Shown: piece after piece, positions 1-64,000 of the stretch
Layout of the letters: each line of letters starts with the position of its first letter
Numbering within the stretch: position 1 is the stretch's first letter
Assembly: GCA_018398815.1 (NCBI GenBank)
Contig: CM031610.1
Coordinates: 32,552,441 to 32,616,440, forward strand
Source of the DNA: Conus ventricosus
Lineage: Eukaryota > Mollusca > Gastropoda > Neogastropoda > Conidae
Length of the DNA: 64,000 bases
Direction of reading: 5' to 3'
Made by a program: the position numbers and the translations under genes
The notes under the pieces: model-generated
What the model saw: the letters and a program-made list of their open reading frames with translations, nothing else
Database searches by the model: none
What the model was told of the DNA's origin: nothing

Positions 1-44182
<44,182 letters not shown>

Positions 44183-44202
<20 letters not shown>

Positions 44203-44230
44203 CGTGCACACAAAGTAGCGATATTCCCAT
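44183..44230 (-). other. Upstream ORF overlapping the tomosyn start
   Basis: An out-of-frame ATG at 44230 opens 15 codons ending TAA at 44183, overlapping the main ATG at 44202. A second short uORF (9 codons) runs 44262-44233. Relevant only if the transcript starts upstream of them, which cannot be seen here. Confidence 0.4.
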
Positions 44231-44652
44231 GCTCACGTCCAGTCCCCTCCCACCGAAGCCATTCTGCAACTCGATTTTGCTGGGAAATGCTGTCGATGCC
44301 CGGATGACCGTCCCAGCAATCTGTTCGTTCAAACGAAAGTTTGTCTGCTACGATTTTTTTTTTTTTTTTTTTCTGAATGAATATACAAATCAAAATATAA
44401 TTTCCGTCAGTGCAAGAAACACAGTCATTTTTTAGTTCTAAAATCTTATTTTGAAGAATTTCATCATGCTAGAACACAAGCTTTAGAGACAGAAAAACAA
44501 ATAAGTTAATGTATGCTGTCGAAGAAATTCGCGATCGGAAAAAAAATCGTCTGCTCCAAGACAAGGGACTTAACTGCAAATATTTTTACAAAAATAATGA
44601 ACGGAGTACATTCCCTTTCAGCATGTGTGCGCGGAAAGGGGGGGTAGGGGGA

Positions 44653-44654
<2 letters not shown>

Positions 44655-44698
<44 letters not shown>

Positions 44699-44703
44699 CG
44701 CGC

Positions 44704-44737
<34 letters not shown>
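44655..44737. repeat. (TG)n(CG)7(AC)n self-complementary tract
   Basis: About 36 bases of TG, 14 of CG, then about 33 of AC. The whole tract is alternating purine-pyrimidine and folds on itself. Lies about 450 bases upstream of the tomosyn start codon. Confidence 0.95.
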
Positions 44738-44740
<3 letters not shown>

Positions 44741-44764
44741 GTGATAGTGAGACCCACATCTTAA

Positions 44765-44905
44765 ATCCTTTTATCTTGGTCATCAATGTATTTGTCTATC
44801 AGCTGTAAAATCCTGCATATTGTGGTCTTGTAGCTAAGCAGATGTGGTGTAGCTGGACTAGTCCACATGAAGTGACACCTCTTTTGATGAATCTGAAATC
44901 GAAAC
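44765..44905 (+). mobile_element. Short SINE with GAAAC-type end, copy 2
   Basis: CAGATGTGGTGTAGCTGGAC then TAGTCCACATG, and GAATCTGAAATCGAAAC at the 3' end; shared with 36170-36322. Confidence 0.55.
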
Positions 44906-44980
44906 AACATGAGACAACCCAGTGGAAGGGAGGTGGAGGGGGGGGGGGTAGATCTTACAGAAGGAGGAAATGTTCAAGTA

Positions 44981-46522
44981 TACTGACTTCCATAAAAAAC
45001 GCGAAAGCAAAACAAGCTGAAGGTTAGGGGCGAATTTTATTGGTCACAATTGTACAGAGTGGAAGCGAGAATTCAACGTGATTTGATTCATTACACCGGT
45101 AATGTGTGAAAATGTCATCAGCAATATGTCTTTGTGTGGAAAATCCAAGGTCACGTGACAAACCAGCTTGAAGTCCTAATACCGTGTGTGGCCACCATTT
45201 GCATGGACAACTGCTTGACACCTGCGGCTCATTGAGTGGACCAGATGGTTGATGCGTCCCCTTGGCACACCAGCCCACACATGGACGATGGCCTGGTGAA
45301 GTTGAGCCGCTGTTGCTGGTCGTGGACGCAGGAGGTCCAACCGTCTGCCAAGTTCATCCCAAAAATGTTCTATTGGGTTTAAATCGGGACTGAGGGCTGG
45401 CCAGGGCAGCACATTGACGTTGTTATGCTGAAGAAATTGCTGGGTGGCCCTGGCTGTGTGTGGTCTTGCATTGTCCTGTTGGAATGTCCAGTTTGGGTGT
45501 TGCGCAAAAAAAGGAACGACATGGGGTCTGAGCACCTGGTGGATGTAGCGCTGTGCATTGACACCCTGTCCGCGACCAGGACCAATGTTCTGAAAGATGA
45601 CTGGTCCTATGGCGTGGTTAATGTCAATTGCACCCCATATCATAACGTTCGGGCCTCCCCAGGGGTTCCGCTCTACCACACAGGAGTCAGCATAGCGTTC
45701 ACCAGGTCGACGCCATATTCTGACACGACCGTCAGCCATGTCAATACAAAAACGGCTCTCATCTGAGAACAGTATGCGTCCCCACTGCTGCCTGCGCCAG
45801 TTGATTCGGGCTTGTGCCCACTGCAGCCTGTCCTGCCGGTGTCTTGGTGTCTGTACCGGACCTCTGTGAGGACGCCTACATGCCAGCCCGTTCTCCTGAA
45901 GACGCCGCCGCACCGTGTTGAAGCTGATTCGTTGCTGGAGATTCCCAGGCACCTGTCAAGCAGTGTTAGCGGCTGTTTGCCGCCTGTCCCGCAGATGGGT
46001 TCGAACAAAATGGCGATCCTCTCTTGGTGTGGGACCCGAGGACGGCCTGGCCGGGGACGATCATCAGTGGTACCAGTGACTCGCATGCGGTGCTGCAGAC
46101 GATAGATGGTTGAGATGTGGACATTAAAGATGTTGGCGACCTGCCTGGCATCCACACCAGCCTCCAGATGGCCTAGGGCACGATTGCGTTCCTCTGCTCG
46201 TAGTCTTGGCATCTCTGTAGCGCTCAGACGGCAAGTCGTTATCTGAACCTTGTAGCGCGGCTTTATAAAGGCTGCATGCCTGCGTACTTGTCGCTGGTTA
46301 ACTTTGCTCTGCATGGTGTGCACGTGCCTCACATGCAGCAACCAGTTTGCCATTTTTGTTGACCCTCCAATGCCGGAAATGATGTGTTGCTCACACAATT
46401 TTTTCACTGCACGTGAGTCTTGGACCCAAACAACTTGCCACAATGGTTCAATATCATATATTCACCCCTTTTCACCCGAAAAATAGCCTTTCAATTTTTC
46501 GCGTTTTTTATGGAAGTCAGTA
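44981..46522 (-). mobile_element. Tc1/mariner element with 26-base terminal inverted repeats
   Basis: 1542 bases bounded by perfect inverted repeats that start TACTGACTTCCATAAAAAAC and run 26 bases (44981-45006, 46497-46522). TA dinucleotides flank both ends (44979-44980, 46523-46524) as expected for this superfamily's target. It lies in the intergenic region between tomosyn and CPOX. Confidence 0.93.
45176..46212 (-). pseudogene. Tc1-like DDE transposase, frame-disrupted
   Basis: Starts MPRLRAEERNRALGHLEAGV with a helix-turn-helix region (DARQVANIFNVHISTIYRLQ) and a GRPR-like motif (RPRPGRPRV). One frameshift lies near 46040, and a TGA interrupts the shifted frame near 45962. The catalytic half is then intact: FSDESRF, FQQDNARPHTA and NPIEHFWDELG give the three acidic residues in DD34E-type spacing; ends HANGGHTRY. 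Together with intact ends this is a recently dead copy. Confidence 0.93.
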
Positions 46523-46659
46523 TAGAACAAGTCTAGAGCTAAAGGGTAGGGTTTTGACGGCTTGCAAATCGTTATATCCGCCAAACAGTTTCCATTTTCA
46601 CCCACGTGTTGGCTTAGGCCTACTAACTTGTCTGTCAGCAGGTTTATGCAAATGTGGAT

Positions 46660-46725
46660 CAAGATCACACAGTAGATCTAAAAACAATCTATACTTTGAT
46701 CTTAGCAAAAAGGCCGAGAAGCGAT
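46660..46725 (-). pseudogene. U2 snRNA 5' fragment
   Basis: The minus strand from 46725 reads ATCGCTTCTCGGCCTTTTTG then CTAAGATCAA, matching the first ~30 bases of animal U2 snRNA with one or two changes, then fades (a diverged match may go on to about 46660). Stem-loop IIa, the Sm site and the 3' half are missing, so this is a pseudogene or retro-fragment. Confidence 0.75.
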
Positions 46726-47983
46726 GGCACAATCCAAGACAGCAAATCCAAGATGTGTGTATATTATTGATAAGATTATTACAAATTCTTTACAAAAGAA
46801 AAATTCAGAGAATCTGCTGGATAAAAAGTTAAGTTTATATACAAAATATATATTTTCATGGAAAATTGAAACTTTCCGGTGATAAACACATTGCCATTTC
46901 GTTTTTGCACGTGCTATAAAAAAAAATAAGGGAAGCAATTCCTTCAGTCTGTACCAACTACTATTCCCCCTGGTAAAAGAAAAGGATTTCACTCATTAAC
47001 TTACTGAAATGGCAGATCAAAGATTTGTTCAGAAGTGATGGAGAAAAATGGAGGAAAGCACTCTCCCACCTGCTCTTGTTGCTTCATTTTTGTTTATACC
47101 TTGACCATGCTTCTTGGATCACCAATGACTCGGAGATATGATAAAATCATTGCATATCTGGAATTATTCAAAGTATTTTAATAAAAATTGGGCATTCGTA
47201 AAACTAAAGAAAAAAAAATGCCATCTTCCAGGTAATTTTGTGCATATGCATCAAAATGGACAGAAATAATAAGTAATGTCATTTGAACTGTAGGTTTCCA
47301 GTAACACGGATCTTGGAGGACACACTTTAAGGGAAGTAACTGGTTATGGCAGCACATTGAGCAATGGTTATGGGTGACTGGCATTGTCAGTTGACGTATA
47401 AACTCTTCAGGACTGTCTGGTGAGTGTGGGTTTTGAATGACTGCATCATCTGAAGAGGGATAAATGCAGTAAAAGCACACTTGTTGAGAGTGCATGGTCA
47501 AAAGTGACATTTGGTAAAAGTTCATTTGACAGAGCAGGACAAATTTTGTCTTAATATTGTTTCAAAATATGTACTTCTATGTGTTGCTGATCTTGTGATC
47601 TGATGTTTCATGTAATGGATTTTCTGTAAACACATTTTCTCTGTTGGACACTGTTTTAAACAGACGCACACAACATTATACACACACACACAAACGTACA
47701 CACACACATACATACAGTCGGAGGACAATCTTGTCTGTTGTTTCTTAGAAATGCATCCTGAGCTTTTTGTGTAAAGATTAAGTATGTAAATGTGTGTCTT
47801 CTAAAAGAGAATGTGAGTAAGTGCATATGTGGCAGTAGTGCATGTATAGGACTAAATGTGTGATGATGCACACAAAAGTGCACTAAAGATGAAGAAACAG
47901 AGACAAAGTCAGACAGAGCAGATACTGACTTCCATGCAGAAGAGACACAACGGAGACCATAGCATAAAGTTAATGCCACACAC

Positions 47984-47988
47984 ACACA

Positions 47989-48025
<37 letters not shown>
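47984..48025. repeat. (CA)n microsatellite
   Basis: CA dinucleotides with one AAAC interruption, intergenic. Confidence 0.92.
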
Positions 48026-48029
<4 letters not shown>

Positions 48030-48432
48030 AGAAAGGTATTACAGAACCAAGCCAACACTTTTATTGAGTAAAATCATATTTATTTCTTTATTCATGATTA
48101 ACAACTGCATTTGTATAATTCTTTAGATCAAAAATAAATAACCAAAGTCAACCAAATATTCATACTATATCTGCAATACATATGACGCAATTACACCAAC
48201 CACCCAAATTGTATAGAAAATAGTATACAGAAATTAAATTGCAGGGCTAGTTACAGTATTTCTATCCAAGCCCATAAATGCTTAAACATTGTAATTATGC
48301 CTAGTCCTCACAGAAAACATCATTTTTAAATCATAGACTACCTCTATGGAGAACAAATACAATAAAACAAAACGAAAAAAAAGCAACCAGTGATACTACT
48401 AATGTTAAATCTGATGTATTCATAAATGTAAA

Positions 48433-48446
48433 ACAACACACACACA

Positions 48447-48512
<66 letters not shown>
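48433..48512. repeat. (CA)n microsatellite, about 80 bases
   Basis: CA run with one ACCAC interruption, intergenic. Confidence 0.95.
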
Positions 48513-48514
<2 letters not shown>

Positions 48515-48878
48515 TACTGAAAAATCCTTTTCAAATGACAATGTTCTGATGGTAGAATTTTCAAACAAATCTGTATGAACAAAACTTGCTTCTTGTTCTT
48601 GCAATAAAGCATGAAAGGATTGGTTAAGGAAATCATCTTCAGAAAAAAAATTAAGGCATGCATGCAATGATTATTTTTATTGACCATCAGAAGTTCAACA
48701 ACAATCCCTGGGTTAAAAAAAAATGTTCATTCAAATTTTTTTTTAGGTTCAGTAGACATGGCTTTGGTTTTAGCACAATAACTTAAATGACGTGTGGCAG
48801 CATGGATTTAGGTTTTATTCCTACCCCCACCCCCCTCCCCTCCCTGATTCTTTGATTAAAGTCAGGAAAAGGAAACAC

Positions 48879-48879
<1 letters not shown>

Positions 48880-48928
<49 letters not shown>
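48880..48928. repeat. (CA)n microsatellite
   Basis: Uninterrupted CA run, intergenic. Confidence 0.95.
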
Positions 48929-48931
<3 letters not shown>

Positions 48932-49008
48932 CAAATAAACTTTCTTTGAAAATAAAATGAACAATAGATTTCAAAAGTTAAAAAAAAAATATATATATAT
49001 ATATATAT

Positions 49009-49063
49009 AGATAAGACAAGTATAAAAGAGGTATTAATACCTCTTTTAATACTTGTCTTATCT
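49009..49063. repeat. Near-perfect 55-base hairpin next to a TA run
   Basis: The left arm starts AGATAAGACAAGTATAAAAG and the right arm is its reverse complement with a single extra base; almost no loop (GGTATT/AATACC centre). Preceded by (AT)n at 48990-49008. Not a terminator in this eukaryotic setting. Confidence 0.9.
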
Positions 49064-49123
49064 AATGTTGCTCCCCAAGGGGTCGAGCACTTGTAAAATT
49101 ACTCTAGGCTTTTTAACCATACT

Positions 49124-49216
<93 letters not shown>
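49124..49216. repeat. (CT)n(TA)n microsatellite
   Basis: About 48 bases of CT followed by about 44 of TA. Confidence 0.95.
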
Positions 49217-49220
<4 letters not shown>

Positions 49221-49490
49221 TTCAAAAGTCACCTTCTCCTCATTATTCAACCAACATATTGCCTTCGAACTTATTGTACACGGCGATTAGTTGATAGCTC
49301 TTTACCGTTCCCAAAACCAGAAGTTAAACACAGTGTAGTATTTCTATGTCAGCGAGTTTGAGTTTCCTTCAAACTTTATTTTAAATACATGCTGGCAACA
49401 ATGGAATCCAAAGGAATGCATTGTTCTTCCATTGCAATGTTTTGAAAGCGAAAGCAAATCAAAAACAACATTCTCTTAGTTATTACCATA

Positions 49491-49496
<6 letters not shown>

Positions 49497-49561
<65 letters not shown>

Positions 49562-49564
49562 GTG
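49497..49564. repeat. (GT)n microsatellite
   Basis: About 66 bases, one GC interruption near the end. Confidence 0.95.
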
Positions 49565-49705
49565 TTTCGATGAATTTCTAGAAATCAAAGTTTGTTTTCA
49601 GGTTTGATTCTTGTCTCGTAATGAAGTTTGTTGTTTATCCATTAAGCCCAAACATGGGTCAAAGGATGATATTTTCTTGATTCTTGTGTGTTCGAGTGTT
49701 TCTGT

Positions 49706-49720
49706 CTGTGTGTGTGTGTG

Positions 49721-49781
<61 letters not shown>

Positions 49782-49820
49782 CAAGTTCTTTGTGGAGTGT
49801 GTGTGTGTGTGTGTGTGTGT
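49706..49820. repeat. (GT)n(GA)n...(GT)n microsatellite
   Basis: GT run, then about 55 bases of GA (49724-49778), then another GT run after 49795. Confidence 0.95.
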
Positions 49821-49859
49821 GAAACACACCTGTTTTAAAAAAAAAAAATTCATGGAGTT

Positions 49860-51430
49860 ATCATTACAAGATCTAAACAGATGCCTGAAGTGAACATAAA
49901 CTCTTCAACGTGATGATCTCATTAAACTTGGATTTATTACTGAAGTGCTCAAAAAATCTTATTAATAGTGTTCTGTAGACAAAGATCGTTTAACCAATGT
50001 TTGATAAATGTCTGAAACTCATGTCATGTATACTCATTAAAATAAATGGCAGAGATATTGGACAGATACCTCCCATCCTCCCCACAATAAACCCTCCTTA
50101 CATGCTAATACACCCATGTATATTCACATACATGTATCTACTAATGTAATCACATCCTCAGTGAAGACAAATACCAAATCAGGGGTAAAAACAGAAATGT
50201 CCTACAAATGAAATTACGGTTGAATAAGAGCACACCCACCTTCCTTCTGTCGAAAAAAAAAAAAAAAAAAAAGCAACAAAAAATGGACAAAAAGGCTGCC
50301 TTGACTGAATTCCACAACTTTCAGTCTGTGACTTGCAAACTTCATCACCAAACTCAGCACTCCTTTGTGACTATGGCCTATAGCTGCATCATCGGCTGGT
50401 ACAAACCTACAGCTGCATGTTCAATTCAAGCGTAATAGGTACATCAGCGTTTGATACAAGCCTATAACTTCACAAATGTTTGTTACACATCTACGGCATC
50501 AACAGTTTTTGATAAAAGCTAGACATGGAAGCCAGCTCTGAGCTGTTCATTACGTAATGCAGAGGAAGTGGAGATTGCTTTCAACAAGCGTTCTCAAGGA
50601 AATGAGTCGGGTTCTCTGAAGATGAAATGTGGCTGCCTATGAGGCGAGGTGATCACAAAAATTAATTCACACAATCCTCCCAACCTGCAGCAATGATACA
50701 GCACTTGCAAGGGTACATAAGAGAAGCTGACCTTCTAGACTGTTGAAAGGAGGAACACACAGAGACTTATTACTGTTTTCTCATTCTCCTTCATGATCTG
50801 TGTTTCTGTTGATATCTGTTTGTGCCTAACCCCTTCCTTTCTCCCTACCACAATGAAATCATGAACACCTACAGCTTTATTTAGATTAAGCGCAGAAAAC
50901 TGACATGAAGAGGAAGATGAAGATGATGACTGCTAGCTAACTAAGAAGGCCTTTTTTGTTATTACTCCTTTCCTTTTGTTCATTGCATAACTGAATTTAT
51001 CAAATTTCCACCAAGAGGGGGGTGTCAGCTATTCTGAGATATTTTTCTTTATACCTTCTGGCTCTTTCAGGTCTTTTGAAGCAAACACATCATTGCCTGC
51101 CATTGCCTGTAATCAGCCATCACACTTGAGAAAGACGGGTGATAAGACCAAAGGAGAGCAGAAACCAAAACCGAAACACTCCTATCCCCCAAACAACAAC
51201 AAAACGAATGAAAAATACACACACTGTCAAAAAAAACAAATTTGCAGATTTGCCATTGGAATTCATCCTGTTATTTATATTGCACTTGACAGGTCTTCTC
51301 ATTGTACACCTTTCTTTCTCTCAGTGCTTTACTTTGAAACATTTCTCTCCACGAAAACAAAAAGAGAATCAAACAAAACAAAAAAATCGAGCTTGTATTT
51401 AAAACAACCAAGTGATACGGACAAATAACA
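49860..51430. other. Intergenic stretch
   Basis: A-rich runs near 50253-50272; no gene, RNA or transposon recognised. Confidence 0.6.
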
Positions 51431-51439
51431 AATAAGACC

Positions 51440-52077
51440 TCACTCATCTAAAAGATGGGAACATCAAAGATGTGGAGAAATTTGTCTACCTGGGCAGTGT
51501 CATCAGCAAAGACGGTGGAGCAGACCAAGACATCAGTAGCCACATCAACAAGACAAGGCACACTTTTAACACCCTGTGACCCATATGAGCATCCACAGCC
51601 CTTTCGCTCCAGACCAAGATCAGAATTTCAACTCAAATGTAATGTTTGTTCTGTTACCTGGTTCAGAGAACAATAACATCCCACACTCACAATCTTCGGG
51701 CATCAACCAACAAAGCTCCTCAGGTGCATCCTCAACATCCGATGGCCAGACGTCATTTCCAACAACACCCTGTATGGGAGAGAACCAAACAAACTTCTAC
51801 AGACACAAAGATGGAGGAAAGGAAATGGAGCTGAACTGGTCACAACTCTACGAAAGCCTCCTACCAACATCACAAGACAAGACAGTCGAATGGAACCCCA
51901 TGGGTGGAATGACCGTAACAGATTTAGCACCAGAGCGTGGATTCCGACATGGAGACAGCCGGAATGACATGAGCAAAGCTGAAGAGGTCAGCCCAGAATC
52001 AGGTCCGCTGGAAGACTGTTGTGGCAGCCCTGTTAAGTTCCCCTGGGAACTGGAAGGATTAAATCAAGCCATTTAAC
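51440..52077 (+). pseudogene. Second LINE fragment (RT C-terminal/endpiece), frame-broken
   Basis: Across several frames: VEKFVYLGSVISKDGGADQD, ISSHINKTRHTFNTL, ASTALSLQTKIRI, WERTKQTSTDTKMEERKWSW, DSDMETAGMTWAKLKRS-like and QNQVRWKTVVAALLSSPGNW. This order is the C-terminal RT end of a widespread animal non-LTR family whose craniate and lophotrochozoan copies end in RWRxxVxxLCSxxG. At least four frame changes, so dead. Clade not assigned. Confidence 0.82.
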
Positions 52078-52891
52078 ACACGAACCATCAGTGGCCCAAC
52101 AAAGCAGCATATATGTCAACTCATACATAAAATACCAAAATTTCCTCTAAGACATTGTGTGGGAAGCGCAATGTTCATATCTTGTGTGATCCACACAGTA
52201 ATCTATGACGCAGTGATACTAGGGAATTTCCACCCACAAGATGAGAAGAGTAAAACAAGTTGAAAATGTCATGGGGAAAATGTGGCAGCAATTACAATTT
52301 ATAATATTACTTTTGCAAGGCATAATAGAAGCAGTTAAACCACAAAACTAGCGACTGCGAACTGGTACAGATTATTAAAGACCTGGGACCACCTTTCACA
52401 GGATACAGTTAATATACCTCGCTAAGCAATCAACCAAGTTGCAAACAGAACGCTAAAGAGTTAATGACAAAAAAAGCTAATGTGGTTCTGAGAAAAAAAA
52501 AAACAGCCAATAAAGAATGTGGTCAGATTCATATGTTATGATCCCACCTACTATTCCCCCCACCAAAAAGAAAAGAAAAGAAAAAGACCCCCCCACCCCA
52601 TCACACAAAAAATCTTTACACTAATTTGAGTTTGAACATTTTCTGTGTGTGGGTGTTTATACATATCACAATCATAACTTTTCATTTAGAAAAGCAAACA
52701 AAGAAATGCACACTCTGTTTATATTTGATCACTTATAACAAATGAAAAAAAAAGAGCTCAAATGTTGTGAAAGTGCATGTCATTATAACGTTCAGAAAAT
52801 TGCAACAAAAAGTTCAAACAGCAGAATTATTCTTTCTTCCAGGCTAACAATATAAAACATTCAAAAAGAAAACAAACTACTTGTTGAACCA

Positions 52892-52941
52892 GCCCTGATG
52901 TGGCCCTTTGCGGTCGGCTGGGCTATAAGCAACATTATCTT
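52892..52941 (+). mobile_element. Short ~50-base retroposed repeat, second copy with perfect duplication
   Basis: Core GTCGGCTGGGCTATAAGCAA then CATTATCTT, flanked by a perfect 13-base duplication ACTTGTTGAACCA (52879-52891 and 52942-52954). Same 3' end as the other copies, different 5' truncation point. Confidence 0.9.
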
Positions 52942-52954
52942 ACTTGTTGAACCA

Positions 52955-54276
52955 AAAATGTCATTGTGATGAAAATGACTATCACGTTCAATGACAGATG
53001 TGATCAGATTATCATGTCTGTCATTGCACTGATCATTTGGGTTTTTTTTACTCAGATACACCAACTCTGTGAGGAAAAGGAACAGAAAATCTACACTTGG
53101 ATGGGTGGGCATCAAACTGCATATTCAACTACCTTGTTCCCCCCTTCAAAATCTCCATGTTAAAAGTTCACATTTTTATTTCAGCAACAACAAAAACGAT
53201 AATTCACTTGCACGTTACTTAAGGTTCTGACAACTTTGATCTTTTGGACACGCAATGAGCAGATGACAAGGACTGTATTATTGCATTCAGGAACAAATAT
53301 ACCGACTGATCAAATTAATGGATGACATAGAAAACATTATTGCCCTCCACAGCTTTGGATCCTATTGACAGTCAACAGTGAACAAAATAGGTGACTTTTT
53401 TAAGACACTGAAAGGCACATAACTCCAAACTTGCGTTGCTTGAAGTACCCACTCGCCAAGTACACATGTAGACATGAAGCATGCTGAACAGAACAAAACA
53501 AAACAAAAAACAACAACAACAACAAAAAGAAACAAAAATTCAAACTCCCCATCTAAACTGTCTACAACAGGATCCAGAAATCGCATTACTAACATATGCA
53601 TATATCTATTTCATACAAAGAAGTTTGTTCCAAAATGTACTTGTGGTCAAGTAAATGAGTCACCTGGTAGATAAAAAAAAGAAATGAATGGGGCTGACAG
53701 GTACTTGTTCTACTTAGCTACCTCTGCTAGGTTATATTTTTATCCAAGTCGTCTGGTTTGTTTCTCCGTCTGTTTGTCTGTAAGCAGGGTTATGAAACAA
53801 AAAAGTAAGCAAACGAACTAACCAAAACAAAAAAACAAAAAAAGTTCGAACCTACCTAGACAAAATTTCATCAAATGACAGAATGTTGTCCAGAGACAGC
53901 CCCATTAGATGTGAAAGGATCCTAATCAAACAGTGGTTCCAGGATCATTCATCAAGATTACTCACAACTTTGATGTGCAAAAAAAAAAACTACCATACCC
54001 ATTCCAAAGGAAACTTGGTGGAATGCTGGAATGGGGCTCAAAGGCAACCCATTGTGGTGAAGATCTGTGGCAGGAAACACATACTTTCACTGAATATATC
54101 AAATTTGCCCATATTTTGACCTTTTCTTCATTCCAGTTACTGGGCGAGCCATTGTTTCTCTAATCTTTCTCTTCCGATTTGCACTTCTGGCAAGGCATTA
54201 CACAACAGACTTGAGGTTTTCCATACTTCTGAAGGTCTGCATGACAGTCAAAGGGGCTGCGCTGATTCCATGGGAC
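52955..54276. other. Region 3' of CPOX
   Basis: Likely includes the CPOX 3' UTR; a reverse-strand AATAAA occurs near 53170. Nothing else recognised. Confidence 0.4.
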
Positions 54277-63724
<9,448 letters not shown>

Positions 63725-63964
63725 CTTCAGATGATCAAAACAGAAAGATACCATGCTAAACACAAACATAAGAGTATAATGTTTCAAGTAGCTAGGTGTG
63801 ATGAAGAAAATCATATTCTAACTGCTTTTTAACAATTGTTCCACTTTCCTCCTGATTCATTTATCTGCACAATTTCACAAAAGCATTCTCTCTTTTTGTG
63901 TGTCTAAGCCTGGATTTGGCGCTTGACAAATGTGTGCACCAACTGAAAAAAAGCAATAAAAATG

Positions 63965-64000
<36 letters not shown>
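63725..64000. other. CPOX upstream intron, ending in (CA)n
   Basis: No upstream CPOX exon is visible; 63968-64000 is a CA run cut by the window edge. Confidence 0.75.

Noticed and set aside
45425..46105. Plus-strand frames of 97-113 codons in the Tc1 region
   Set aside because: Antisense shadows of the transposase.
49009..49063. Rho-independent terminator
   Set aside because: The surrounding genes are spliced eukaryotic genes; a hairpin by a TA tract has no such role here.

Overview
The window looks like animal nuclear DNA, most likely from a mollusc or another lophotrochozoan. It has two intron-rich conserved genes with GT-AG splice sites, very many long CA/GA microsatellites, and introns and intergenic DNA full of small retroposons and DNA transposons. 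The mollusc assignment is an inference from repeat style and protein resemblance; it was not tested by search. No bacterial features (operons, ribosome binding sites, CRISPR) are present.

Two protein-coding genes, both on the minus strand and head to tail, account for essentially all conserved coding sequence. (1) Tomosyn (syntaxin-binding protein 5, STXBP5 family) occupies positions 44202 down to 1 and runs off the left edge. I could join 20 coding exons: the start codon at 44202, the WD40 propeller exons, and a 753-base exon at the left edge that encodes the low-complexity linker. The C-terminal R-SNARE-like part lies outside the window. (2) Coproporphyrinogen III oxidase (CPOX) occupies about 63724 down to 54277. 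Eight exons cover the catalytic domain to its C-terminus; the 5' exon(s), including any mitochondrial targeting sequence, lie beyond the right edge. The two proteins are functionally unrelated (regulator of SNARE-dependent exocytosis; heme biosynthesis).

Region by region: 1-4.7 kb holds the last three visible tomosyn exons. 4.7-13.7 kb is one intron with a decayed piggyBac transposase (5.1-7.6 kb), a diverged 39-base tandem array (7.8-9.4 kb) and a dense simple-repeat block (9.8-12.5 kb). 13.7-33.1 kb has tomosyn exons 17 to 3 (transcript order), with several copies of an ~865-base tRNA-headed retroposon, a nested SINE, a tRNA-derived SINE, a ~38-base tandem array and a hAT-like zinc-finger ORF between them. 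33.1-43.9 kb is the large second intron, with a 36-base minisatellite, another retroposon copy and a LINE reverse-transcriptase fragment. 44.2-54.3 kb is the intergenic stretch with a near-complete Tc1/mariner element, a U2 snRNA fragment, a perfect-looking hairpin and a second LINE fragment. 54.3-63.7 kb is CPOX, with a full-length retroposon and a TTAA-flanked MITE-like element in its introns. 63.7-64 kb ends in a CA repeat.

Points most worth a second look: the long tRNA-headed retroposon family with clear target-site duplications, including one copy carrying a second SINE; a very short mobile sequence (about 50 bases inserted) with perfect 12-13-base duplications; a GC-AG intron in CPOX that the reading frame demands; and repeated single-base frame breaks in conserved exons of both genes, which look more like sequence or assembly indels than gene death. 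I found no evidence for a new multi-gene system.
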